Source: Clitoria ternatea
Taxonomy: Eukaryota; Streptophyta; Magnoliopsida; Fabales; Fabaceae
DNA: 64,000 nt
Reading direction: 5' to 3'
Assembly: GCA_037962975.1 (NCBI GenBank)
Contig: CM075674.1
Coordinates: 83,220,501-83,284,500, forward strand
Part shown: positions 35,737 through 46,110 of the stretch, one piece after another
How the letters are laid out: every line of letters starts with the position of its first letter
How positions within the stretch are numbered: position 1 is the stretch's first letter
Notes under the pieces: model-generated
Seen by the model: only the letters and a program-made list of their open reading frames with translations
Told to the model about the DNA's origin: nothing
Database searches by the model: none
Position numbers and translations under genes: made by a program

Positions 35737-36912
35737 TTATGCAAAGTATCTTTTCACTACATCGGTATTGACAGGCATTGGCAGGTCGTCTCCATCCATA
35801 TTAGTGAGTATAAGGGCTCCTCCGTAGAAAGCCTTCTTTATAACATATGGTCCCTCATAATTAGGTGTCCGTTTCCCTCGAACATCCCTTTGAATTGGCA
35901 AAATCTTCTTGAGGACCAAATCTCCCTCTTGGAATTGTCGGGGGCGTACTTTCTTTTCGTATGCCCGCTTCATGCGTCTTTGATACAATTGTCCCTGGCA
36001 AAGGGCAGTTAATCTCTTCCCGTCAATTAGATTCAATTGGTCATATTTGGCCTGGACCCATTCAGCTTCTTGCAATTTAGCCTCCATGATCACCCTGAGG
36101 GATGGAATTTCCACTTCGAATTGTAGTACAGCTTCCATTCCGTAAACCAAAGAAAATGGGGTTGCCCCAGTTGAGGTTCGTACCGAGGTTCGGTATCCAT
36201 GTAGTGCGAAAGGGAGCATTTCATGCCAGTCTTTGTAGGTTACTACCATCTTTTGCACTATCCTCTTTATATTTTTGTTGGCTGCCTCAACCGCTCCATT
36301 CATTTTCAGACGGTATGGAGAGGAGTTGTGATGGGAGATTTTAAAACTCTCACAAAGCTCCTTCATCATTTTGTTGTTTAAATTTGTACCATTGTCCGTG
36401 ATGATTTGGTTTGGTAAGCCATACCGGCATATCAGCTCACGCTTGACGAATTTGACCACAACATTTTTCGTCACATTGGCGTATGAAGCTGCTTCTACCC
36501 ACTTGGTGAAATAATCGATAGCAACTAAAATGAAATGATGACCATTCGAGGCTTTTGGTTCAATGGGCCCAATTACATCCATACCCCACATTGAAAAAGG
36601 CCATGGTGCTGACAAGACATTTAGGGATGAGGGAGGAGCATGAATGTGATCAGTATAAATCTGACATTTATGACACCTCCGTACGTAAGCAAAACAATCG
36701 GCTTCCATAGTCATCCAATAATACCCAGCTCTCAGTATTTTTCTTGACATAGCATGCCCATTTGTATGAGTTCCGAAAGATCCTTCGTGGATATCTTTCA
36801 TGATCTGGTTTGCTTCAACGGTATCAACACACCAGAGGAGAATGGGATCATAATTCCTCTTGTAAAGCACGTTACCACTCAATAGGTATCCCATAGCTAG
36901 CCTTCTCAAAGT
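35737..36912 (-). pseudogene. Ogre integrase
   Basis: 390 residues open from 36909 to 35737, in the same frame as the second RNase H but cut off from it by a TGA at 36911. Domains in order: an HHCC zinc-binding region (residues ~40-82: HEGSFGTHTNGH, then RRCHKC), the DDE core (MDVIGPIEPKA with first Asp; IITDNGTNLNNK with second Asp; MNGAVEAANKNIKRI with the Glu) and a C-terminal region (RPRQFQEGDLVLKK, then the RGKRTPNYEGPYVIKK block). All catalytic residues are present. There is no chromodomain after it, as expected for Tat elements. It would insert element DNA into the genome, but in this copy it can only be made if the upstream stop is bypassed. Confidence 0.92.
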
Positions 36913-37480
36913 TCATTTGTCATTGTCCGTGATACCTTCAGGGTATTCTTGGCATTGGAGGTATCTTTTGATGTCATGATACCAGGGCTTGCCATCCGGT
37001 TCTTCTTCTATGGCCTGGCAATGGGCGGGTTCTTGCTGTTTCTTTACCTCAATGAGAGGCACTTCGTAATCATTGCTGACCTTAAACATAGCAGCTAGGG
37101 TGGCTAAAGCATCTGCCATTTGGTTGTCTTCCCGTGGAACATGATGGAAGGTAACTTCATCAAACCTTTTGATCATCTCTTTGATATGAGCATGATAGGG
37201 AACTAGTTTATTATCTCTAGTCTCCCATTCATCCTTTAGTTGATGGATAACTAAAGCAGAATCTCCATAAACCTCCAGAACCTTTATTCCCACGTTTAGA
37301 GCCGCTTGTATTCCTAGAGAACATGCTTCATATTCCACAATATTATTGGTGCAGTCAAAACACAGCCGAGCGCAAATAGGGATGAATTCCTTATCAGGTG
37401 AGATTAAAATCCCCAATTCCATGTCCTAGTGCATTAGATGCTCCATCGAATCTCATGATCCATCTGGTTTCCAGGCCATC
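36913..37480 (-). pseudogene. Ogre second (archaeal-type) RNase H
   Basis: It starts at the end of the preceding frame with IMRFDGASNALGHGIG (first Asp), shifts frame near 37394-37422, and continues LISPDKEFIPICARLCFDCT, NNIVEYEACSLGIQAAL (Glu), VYGDSALVIHQLKDEW (Asp) and HVPREDNQMADALATLAAM (last Asp). This is the extra RNase H carried between RT-RH and integrase by Tat-lineage elements, similar to RNase H of plants and archaea rather than to the retroviral type. The frame change looks like a small deletion in the glycine-rich loop after the first Asp. Catalytic residues are otherwise present. Confidence 0.92.
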
Positions 37481-39179
37481 TTCTTCTTTGAAAAGAGCCA
37501 AGATATCCTCATCTGGGAAATCATGCCGCATTGGTTGATAAGCTTCAATGGGTTGGTATGCCAAGTAATCTGCCAGTGCACTCCCTTTAATTGCCTTTTG
37601 GGTGACATATGTTATGTCATATTCCGTCAGTAACACTTGCCAACGGGCAATCCTTCCAGTCAAAGCGGGTTTTTCAAAGATATACTTGATGGGATCCATC
37701 TTAGACACCAGCCAAGTAGTATGATTAAGCATGTATTGCCGTAAGCGTCGGGCAGCCCAAGCCAATGCACAACACGTTCTTTCAAGAGACGAATACCTCA
37801 TCTCACATTCGGTAAATCTCTTACTCAAGTAGTAGATGGCGGATTCCTTTCTTCCAGTCTCATCATGTTGACCCAATACACATCCCATGGATTCATTCAA
37901 CACAGTCAGGTATAGGATTAATGGTCTCCCATGAACGGGTGGCACCAAGACTGGTGGCTCCAATAAGTACTGTTTTATTTTTTCAAATGCAATCTGGCAA
38001 TCCTCATTCCACTGTCCAGGCTGATTCTTGCAAAGCAACTTGAAAATTGGCTCACAAGTTGCCGTCATTTGGGAAATGAATCGGGCGATGTAATTCAATC
38101 TTCCCAAGAATCCTCGGACTTCTTTTTCAGTACGAGGAGGAGGCATTTCCAGAATTGCCTTGACTTTGTCAGGATCAACTTCTATCCCCTTCTCATTCAC
38201 AATGAACCCTAACAATTTGCCGGATCTTGCGCCAAAAGTACACTTGGCGGGATTCAATCTAAGCTTGAATTTCCTCAACCTTTCGAAAAGTTTTCTCAGG
38301 TCAGCAATATGCTTCTCTTCAGACCTGGACTTGGCAATTATGTCATCCACATAGACCTCTACCTCCTTGTGCATCATGTCGTGGAAGAGAGTCACCATTG
38401 CCCTTTGATAGGTGGCTCCTGCATTTTTTAATCCGAAGGACATTACTTTGTAACAAAAGGTGCCCTACAGAGTGATGAACGTGGTCTTTTCCATATCTTT
38501 TGGTGCCATCTTGATCTGGTTATATCCCGAAAATCCATCCATAAATGAGAAGATGGAATGTTGAGCCGTGTTATCAACCAATACGTCAATCTGAGGTAAA
38601 GGAAAATCATCCTTAGGACTCGCCCGATTCAAGTCTCGGTAGTCCATACACATCCTTACTCTCCCATCTTTCTTTGGAACGGGAACTATATTGGCTACCC
38701 ATTGCGGATACTTAGCTACGGCTAAGAAACCAGCGTCGAATTGTTTCTTGACTTCTTCTTTGATCTTAAGAAGCATTTCTGGTTTCATTCGTCGTAACTT
38801 TTGCTTGATCGGTGGACATTCCGGCTTTAAAGGCAACTTGTGTTCCACAATGTTATTATCCAGACCTGGCATATCTTGATACGACCATGCAAAAATGTCT
38901 CGAAATTCCCAGAGTAGTCTAATCAATTCACTCTGTCGTTGTTTGCTCAAAAGGGTGCCTATCTTGACTTCTTTATTTTCTCCTTCATCTCCCAGGTTAA
39001 TGGTCTCAATCTTTTCCTGATGAGGTTGAATTTCTTTATCTTCTTGTTCCATTAACTTTGTCAACTCGAGTGAAGGTTCAAAGTCTTCCTCACTATCCTC
39101 ATAGGCATAATCATTTGGATTATTAGAGTCATGAAATAGAACCGAGTTTTCATTGCTCTTAGAAGAATCGCTTTCAGAT
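37394..39179 (-). pseudogene. Ogre reverse transcriptase and RNase H
   Basis: The frame opens at the predicted splice acceptor (39179: SESDSSKSNENSVLFHD, acidic linker). RT spans about 38940-38130 with VRMCMDYRDLNRASPKDDFP, FSFMDGFSGYNQIKM, VMSFGLKNAGATYQRAM and the catalytic EVYVDDIIAKS; RNase H follows (RPLILYLTVLNESMGCVLG, YYLSKRFTECEMRYSSLERT, ALAWAARRLRQYM). One TAG at 38467-38465 breaks the frame between FITL and GTFCYK, at a position that is Trp in related RTs. The rest is uninterrupted to the frameshift in the second RNase H. Apart from that stop, the motifs look functional. Confidence 0.93.
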
Positions 39180-39390
39180 CTGCATTTAGTGTTATATCAT
39201 AATGAATGAAAACAAAGAAAGGCAAGCAAATGGAAGGTTTAAAAGAAAGAGTTTGAACAAAGATGAGGTATGAAATCAGACTGCATTCATTTAATTTAAT
39301 AAACAAGCAAGTTTTCGCCTTTATTACAAAACAGATCCTAAAGCCTTAGGCATAGCAAGAGGATCGACAAGTTTTGAAAACAACAATTAC
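39180..39390 (-). other. predicted Ogre intron between protease and RT (211 nt)
   Basis: The protease frame would end at a TAA at 39387. The GT of a GTAATT donor starts at 39390, and a T-rich stretch ending AAATGCAG closes at 39180. Joining the two sides leaves one continuous reading frame: the split codon still encodes Lys, and the first downstream residues are Ser-Glu-Ser-Asp, an acidic linker leading into RT. A short intron at exactly this place, partly spliced to regulate pol output, is a recognised feature of Ogre elements. Splicing itself is inferred from sequence. Confidence 0.82.
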
Positions 39391-40550
39391 TTTGGCTGAG
39401 GACTGATAGTTATGGGGAACTCCATGATTTCCCAGTTGTCCAGTTCTTGACCGGGTAAGCAAGCGTGCACTAATTCCACATTAGGGCTGTGTTCGTCTCC
39501 AACCATAGCCACCTGACCCGGATATATAATCCCGGCGCTTCTGAAGCTTTGATAGAGGTCACAGATAGGGATTCTAGCAGTATCAAACTTTTGACCGGTA
39601 AGGCGAGCGATCCTTCTCTCCCTTCTTTCTTCTCCCATCCTTTTTCTATCAGCTGCTGTAGGCTTATACCCTAGACCATACCTATCCCTGTTTTCTGGGA
39701 GACATATAGGTTGGGTTCTCCCTTCCAATTCTCGTCCTAACCCCTTTCCCAGCTTGTATCCTTCTCTCAACATTGTCTTTGCAACCATCAGAGGCACGTT
39801 TGGGAAGGATTTCTTTGTAATGCTCGTTGCATTGGCCACCTCTAAAGCCTGAAATGAGGTTTCAAGGGCTTCCTCAGTCGCTTCAATGTATGGGGTGTTG
39901 GCAGGCTTACTAACCAACAAGTCTTCTTCTCCAGAGACAATCACCAACTTGTTGTCAATGATGAACTTCAACTTTTGATGTAGAGTAGAAGGAACTACCC
40001 CAGCCGAATGGATCCACGGCCGTCCCAGTAAACAACTGTATGCGGGCGTAATATCCATGACTTGAAAAAGGATTTGAAAGGTGCATGGCCCAACTTGTAT
40101 AGGCAATTCAATTTCTCCCATGACTTCTCGGCGAGTTCTGTCAAAAGCCCAGACTACCATGGAACTGGGTCTCATATGGGTCCCATCAAAAGGCAACTTT
40201 GCCAACGTAGATTTTGGCATTACATTCAAGAACGATCCATTGTCAATCAGCACCTTCGCCATGATATGATCTTGACATTTTACGGAGATATAAAGGGCTT
40301 TGTTATGCCCTCTTCCTTCCGCTGGTGTCTCATCATCCGTAAAAGTTAGATAGTTGTTGGCCACAATGTGTCCCACTATGCCCTCGAATTTATCTACCGG
40401 CAAATCATGTTTCACATGTGCCTCACTCAAAACTTTCATCAACGTGTTCCGGTGTGGTTCAGAACTCATTAGTAAGGACAACAGAGAAATTTTTGCCGGG
40501 GTGTGGTTTAGTTGATCCAACACCTGGTAGTCACTATGACGAATGAATCT
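39391..40550 (-). pseudogene. Ogre aspartic protease with G-patch
   Basis: Open from about 40550 to 39391 (about 380 residues). It begins FIRHSDYQVLDQL, with a linker to a retroviral-type protease: KVLIDNGSFLNVMPKSTL (Asp-Asn-Gly active site at about residue 93), then ILFQVMDITPAYSCLLGRPW. The C-terminal part has a glycine-rich block, REGYKLGKGLGRELEG, resembling a G-patch, a nucleic-acid-binding motif known after the protease in some retroelements. The frame differs by one from gag, whose frame ends at 40549, so a small indel or a programmed frameshift separates them. The 3' end runs into the predicted intron. Confidence 0.88.
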
Positions 40551-42909
40551 AAAACTCTTGGGCTTCCTCTTCGGTTACTACCTTCTTTGCTTCACCGGAG
40601 GATTCTCCCTTCCCATTCCCTGTGGCTTTGTCAAGTTTTGGTTCTGGGGAAGCATACACTCTTCCACTTCGGGTGACACCCCCGATTCCGGCAATATTCG
40701 TGACAGGGGATGATGGAGTAGGCTCAACGGCCTCAGAACTGGTAACGATCACATCAGTACCATACTTCCATGGTACAGCTCGCGAATCCTTGTAAGGGAA
40801 TGGGGTTGGATTGTTTACCGTGATGACAGTTTTAACAGGGGTTGAAGCCATAGGTGCATTTTTATTATAAAATATGACTAGAGGTTTTGGAGCTCGAACT
40901 CGGCCTTGCTCTTGTATCATATTTATTATGTCTTCACGATGCCGGCAAACTTCTATGACGTGACTGTCCATAAATCCCTGAAGGGTTTTCTGGAAGTCCC
41001 TTCGCTTTGCGGACAGGAGGTCATTGCACTCTTTATCCCATGATCCTTCTATCAATCCCATCTTAAGCATATGGGAATGAATGGTTTCCAACGGAATTTG
41101 GATGTCCTGAACTTTGGAAATACATTCCTCATCTTTTTCCACAGCGTTAACGCCTTGTCTCCCATGGTTAGGCAAAGGATTGGTGGTCACATTCGGGCTT
41201 CCTTCCTTGAAGCTTATCCAATCAGCTCTGATTAAATCTCTTACCTTAAACTTCAATGCCAGGCAATTTTCGGTGAAATGTCCCGGTGCACCGGCATGGT
41301 AATCACATCGCGCATTTGGGTCATACCCTCTGGGATAAGGTGGTTGAAGCGGTTTTAAAGGACAAGGTGCCACTAAGGTGTTTTCAATAAGATGAGGGAG
41401 AAGCTCTGTGTAGGTCATGGGAATTGGATCAAATTGCACTTGGGTGCGGTCATCATTCTGTCTCCTCATGTTTGGATTTGGTGGGTTTATTTGGGGTGGT
41501 TGATATGGTGTTTGTGGTGGTGCGGGTGGTCGCATGACAGGTGGTCAAAAATGCGGTGGGTTTGGATTTGGAATTGCAGCTACATATGGGTGTGGTGTGT
41601 TATGGTAAGTTAACGGAAAGGTAACGGGAGTAGGTGGTCTGAACTGGTTCCTTCTTTGGTTGTGAGAGACCAGGTTAGTCTCTCCCTCTCTTCTTTTTCC
41701 TTCTCCAAAAGAAGGCTTTCTTGCTGTCCCAGCCCCAGATGGGCTACGAGTAATCTTCCCCGTTCTCAAGCCATTCTCTATTCTTTCTCCGATAGTGACG
41801 ATGTCGGAGAAGTGGGAGGAAATGCTTCCAATCATCTTGTCATAGAAAGGTGACTGGAGTGTATCAATAAATATGGAAATCACCTCCTTTTCTAATAGCG
41901 GTGGATCGACTTGTGCTGCTACTTCTTGCCACCTTTGAGCATATTCTTTAAACGTCTCATTATCTTTCTTGGCCATGTTTTACAACTGTACTCTATCTGG
42001 CGCCATATCCAGATTATACTTGTACTGTTGCATGAAAGCATCTGCCAGATCTTCCCAACAGCGTATATGAGATCGTTCAAGGTGGTTGTACCAGGTAAGA
42101 GGTGCTCCCGCCAAACTATCCTAGAAACAATGAATAAGCAGAGGGTCATTAGAAGCATGAGAGGCCATCTTCCGACAGTACATGGTTAGATGGTTCTTTG
42201 GACAGGTTAGCCCCCGATATTTGTCAAACTCTGGCATTTTGAATTTGGGGGGAATGACAACATCAGGAATTAGACAGAGTTGTGCAGCACTGCCCATTCC
42301 AAACCTGTTTGTTCTCTCCATTTCTCGGAATCGCCTTTCCAGGAATTCTAGTCTTCCTTCCTGGGTAGTAGCAGCAGTATTTGGACCCGCAGTGGCATGA
42401 TGACTGGTATCCCTAACTGGTTGGTCGACATGTGCTGGGTTTGCATTAGGCATTGAGATGTGGGGTCTGGCTGTCGTCTGGGTAGCTTGTGGTTGCGTAA
42501 CTTATGCAGGGATTGGATTTGCTTGAGGGTCTCGGACGGGCGGGACATTTGGCTGGGCCGTATGTGAAATCGCCTCTTGATAATCAGGTTCTTCTTGAAG
42601 CGGTGGGAAATAACCCTGTGGCAATCCGTAAGGTATGACGTTACCTTCTGCATCTACAAAGATGGGTTGCTGGGCTTCAGCAGTGTTTGGTTTCCTAACA
42701 TGAATGGTTAGGGGAGGCGCAGCTGGGTTTGAACTTGGTCCCCCAGTGGGACCCTGAGTGGACGGTCGTTGTCTAGTGTCTTCAATTCCTGCTGAAGAAT
42801 CCCCTTCTATGACCCTTCTCTCAAGAAGTTTGGCCATTTCAGCCATTTGCTCTTTCAGTTGATTGACTTCAGCTCTCAAACTCTCATTTTCTTGTTCTAT
42901 TTCAGCCAT
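40549..42909 (-). pseudogene. Ogre gag
   Basis: The start at 42909 (MAEIEQENESLRAEVNQLKE) begins with a short coiled coil and a Pro-rich stretch. The capsid part follows: KFKMPEFDKYRGLTCPKNHL, SLAGAPLTWYNHLE, ETFKEYAQRWQEVAAQV. A zinc-knuckle-like block CDYHAGAPGHFTENCLAL is near 41270. All parts are in one frame but separated by stops: TAA at 42504-42502, TAG at 42123-42121, TAA at 41982-41980 and TGA at 41547-41545. Related gags have Gln or Arg at several of these places, so most stops fit C-to-T change (inference from family memory). It would form the virus-like particle; this copy cannot make a full-length protein. Confidence 0.9.
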
Positions 42910-43191
42910 GAGTCTGGTATTAAGCCGAGTCGCGTAAGGATGTTTACCCGTTATTTCTGAGAAGTCAACAAGAAATTGTTAAAAAGAAAGTAAATAAAAC
43001 AGCAAAAGAAAAACAAATGATACGTGAAGCAATCGCGGAATTCAGCCAGTATCTTTCGACTTTTTTTCAGAACTTCATTCAAAAGTGATGAGTGGAAATT
43101 AACATGAGGTAGTTGTGGGGACATGAAGAAAACTCCTTTTTTTTCGGAATACATTACTGCTGCCAGCCTATTTTTATGCAGAAAAAGTAAA
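42910..43191 (-). other. spacer between Ogre ORF1 and gag
   Basis: 282 bp without a real frame; translation of gag from a separate ATG would need reinitiation or a separate transcript. No motif seen. Confidence 0.5.
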
Positions 43192-45123
43192 TTAGCCATT
43201 CCTAGCTCGGGCAATCATGGCCCTCATTTTACAAATCCTTTCTCTACAATAATCAAGGAAGGTCACAATTTCTCTTGGAGTGTTAAGAGGATTAACCATC
43301 CCCTCAGCTTGCTTGAGTAGGTGCGGGAGGTCTTCCAGAACTCCATTAGCCAAATATGCCAAGTGGGCAAAGCGATTCATCCATGAATGAATATCTTCAT
43401 TTTGCTGTGTTAGTTCATCTTTCAAAACACGGATAGCTTCACCACATTCTTGTTCAGCCTCTATCACACGCCGTCGCTCACCATTTATCTCATGCTGGTA
43501 AGCTTCTACCATCTCATCAAGCTGATGCTCTAATCGACAAACTTGCAATTGCAGAAGTTCTTTCTGTACCAAGACATTTTGCTCGCGCTCTTTGGCTCTT
43601 GCCAACATGTCCCTTAGAAGCTGCTTATCAGTCAACATGGTATCTCTTTGCTTGTTCTTCGCTTTTAATTGAGCATTAGCCGTTCGGAGGCATTGGCTTT
43701 TTTTCCTCAGGTAGTCCCTTTCAATTTTTCTTTTCTTTCCAATCTTCCTGATGGTTTGTTTGCTTTCTAAATTCTCCCTTTTCTGAAGGGCACATTCTTG
43801 CTGAGATATCAGTAATTCTTTTTCTAATTCCTCATTTTTGGCGGTTAGCTCTTTTATTTTGGCTCTCATTACCTCTTCTTCAAGGGTAGGAGAGGTAACA
43901 TGTGCGCCTGTCGGGAGATAGGAGGGACTTTTGAAAGGTAGCTTGACAATGGAAACTCTGTTTAAGACCCATTGGTAGTACTCTTCCTTCACGGCGTGAC
44001 TTCGACTTCCTAATTCTTTCCCTTGTTTGTGGACTTTCTTCCATGCATTTGCTATATCCCGAATGACAGACATGCAATCCCCCTCTGAGAAATAAACGAT
44101 GAAAGAAGTAAGGGATTCTCTATCGGGTGATCCAAGTAAGGGATAGGCTAGCTGACGTTTGGCTATGACAGGGTTGTAATTGATACACCCCTGAGTACCC
44201 ATGAGAGGAACATTCGGGTAGTTTCCACAATGGTGAATTATGGTATCAACCTTCAACCATTGCGGGTACCACCTTACTTTATCAGCTGTGAGTCCTACCA
44301 GGTGATTGGCCCATTCACGTCTATTCTTCGCTACTAACTGACATAACTTCAGATCTGAGACTGGACATTCAATTTTGCTGACTTGATGGAAGACATGTGA
44401 TGTAAGCCATACATATAGAGCAGGTAAACAGCAAATGATTCTCTTTCCACCTCGTGTACAGCAGAAGTCCATGGTGCAGTATATATTTGCCAATATAGCA
44501 GTGACAGGATTTTCAGACTTGAACCTATGGGCAAGGAAAACGCCAATAGCATCATAGTCCATATAATTGTCGATATTAGGAAACAAGATAACTCCATAAA
44601 TGGTGAGAGCTAGAGTATCCATGAAGGCTTCCCAATCTCTTTTCTCAGCTAGCAAGTGCATGTGCTTTTCAAAATACTCTCGATCAAATCCCACGATCTG
44701 ATTTCTATTCAGTTGTACACTTCTTAACACTTCCGGGTGAATCTTTAGGACATTAGCAACAGTAACGATATTCGCTTGACGTCCAAGATGACGGTAAGGT
44801 ATTTGTCCTTCTAATGGCATCCCCAGAATTTGTTCAAACTCCTCAACAGATGGAGCTAATTGGAAGTCCCGGAAGGTAAAGCAACGGAGAGGTGGGTCAT
44901 AGAATTGAGTCAAAGCGGTAATTGCCTCGACTTGTACCTCCACTTCTAGCAATTTTAGGATCCTCCCATATTTCCTTGAAAAAACCATCTTCTGATTCAT
45001 GTCCAATTTCTTCCCTAATGCTTGTAGGCTGGTTGTATCAACTTTCCTAACCTTAACATGCAGTAATTTTTTCAACTCGGGTACATTTCCACCACAACTA
45101 TCTGACCTCATGTTAATTTCCAT
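43192..45123 (-). CDS. Ogre ORF1, protein of unknown function (643 aa)
   Basis: An intact 643-codon frame upstream of gag, the position of the extra ORF1 that defines Ogre elements. Residues ~1-390 form a globular region with plant-mobile-domain-like features: LTQFYDPPLRCFTFRDFQLA, PSVEEFEQILGMPL, then a Trp/Cys-containing central part (SVIRDIANAWKKVHKQGKEL). Residues ~420-590 are a long charged coiled coil (KIKELTAKNEELEKELLISQ and following), ending in a short helical tail. I recognise the DUF7745-like N-terminal pattern but no catalytic motif. It is the only large frame of this copy without a stop. Role in the element's life cycle is unknown. The ATG at 45123 has no better upstream alternative. 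Confidence 0.9.
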   Translation of the reverse strand: MEINMRSDSCGGNVPELKKLLHVKVRKVDTTSLQALGKKLDMNQKMVFSRKYGRILKLLEVEVQVEAITALTQFYDPPLRCFTFRDFQLAPSVEEFEQILGMPLEGQIPYRHLGRQANIVTVANVLKIHPEVLRSVQLNRNQIVGFDREYFEKHMHLLAEKRDWEAFMDTLALTIYGVILFPNIDNYMDYDAIGVFLAHRFKSENPVTAILANIYCTMDFCCTRGGKRIICCLPALYVWLTSHVFHQVSKIECPVSDLKLCQLVAKNRREWANHLVGLTADKVRWYPQWLKVDTIIHHCGNYPNVPLMGTQGCINYNPVIAKRQLAYPLLGSPDRESLTSFIVYFSEGDCMSVIRDIANAWKKVHKQGKELGSRSHAVKEEYYQWVLNRVSIVKLPFKSPSYLPTGAHVTSPTLEEEVMRAKIKELTAKNEELEKELLISQQECALQKRENLESKQTIRKIGKKRKIERDYLRKKSQCLRTANAQLKAKNKQRDTMLTDKQLLRDMLARAKEREQNVLVQKELLQLQVCRLEHQLDEMVEAYQHEINGERRRVIEAEQECGEAIRVLKDELTQQNEDIHSWMNRFAHLAYLANGVLEDLPHLLKQAEGMVNPLNTPREIVTFLDYCRERICKMRAMIARARNG

Positions 45124-46088
45124 ATTTCACTCAAAGATACTGGCCAAGCCCTTAATAACTTCCTGTAGAGACATAAAGAAAAGAAAAATCAATCACTGAC
45201 ATGCTTTGCAAATTGATACTCCCCTAATAACTTTCTTGAAAACATTTTGGGATTTAGGGAAGTTACAATTTGTCGAAACTTGCAATAAATCAAGGATCAC
45301 ACGAGCTATGAATTTTCTGATTATTTTTTCTTCTTTTTTTTTAGAAAGTTCATAACTCCAGATCCTAAGACTTAAGCAAATATAAAAAGAAAGGTCCACT
45401 TGCCCATTAGAGGATCACAGGTTAAAAATAGGTTATTCTTTGAAAAAGTAATCCTCTAAACAGGCAAGCGGTCCATTAGTTTGGATTGGAAGAGAAAACG
45501 AGAATGAGAAAAGGTATAAGTAAAGTTTGCCTCTTGGTGCCTTAAGTCGGGTTTTTCTGAAGATGCCTTAATGGTTCTAAGGTTTATTTATCAGTGATGT
45601 CTCACATTGGGTGGTTTATTCTAAAATTTCTAAAGGTCACTAGAGCCAAGATCCTACTCATGATGTTGGCCACAAATAGCAGGAAGTCTACTAAGTGTGG
45701 GCACCACGAATAAGTCAAACTCTAGCTGAGATTCTCACAGTAACCAGATAGGAAGTACATCCCAAATGGCTCCGCTATCAATCTCCCCTAATCTTAAGTT
45801 TTATTTGGGCCCGGGTATAGGGTCCCACTCAAAAGTGTGTGCAAGTTGTGAGTGTAGTGTGTGAAAGAGGCATTCAATACCTGTACCTTACTCATCCTGC
45901 ACATAGAACAAACACAGAGCAACAAAATAAAGTCGACTACCCTAGGGTTCAATGATCACACATATATTTACAGAACATAAAGGATAAGATACAAATAAAA
46001 CAGAGACCAAATAAAATAAAGGAAAAAGTCAAATAATTAATATGCTAATTAAAATATGCGCTATCAGATTGACTGGCTTGACTCTCTA
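45124..46088 (-). other. Ogre 5' leader
   Basis: About 0.97 kb between the PBS and ORF1, non-coding. It would hold the packaging signal; nothing specific is visible. Confidence 0.6.
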
Positions 46089-46108
46089 GGTCCCCAGTGG
46101 AGTCGCCA
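46089..46108 (-). other. Ogre primer-binding site (tRNA-Arg type)
   Basis: The minus strand reads TGGCGACTCCACTGGGGACC two bases inside the 5' LTR end. This TGGCGACTCC..TGGGGA block is the tRNA-Arg-type PBS reported for Ogre elements (from memory). Confidence 0.88.
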
Positions 46109-46110
46109 TC

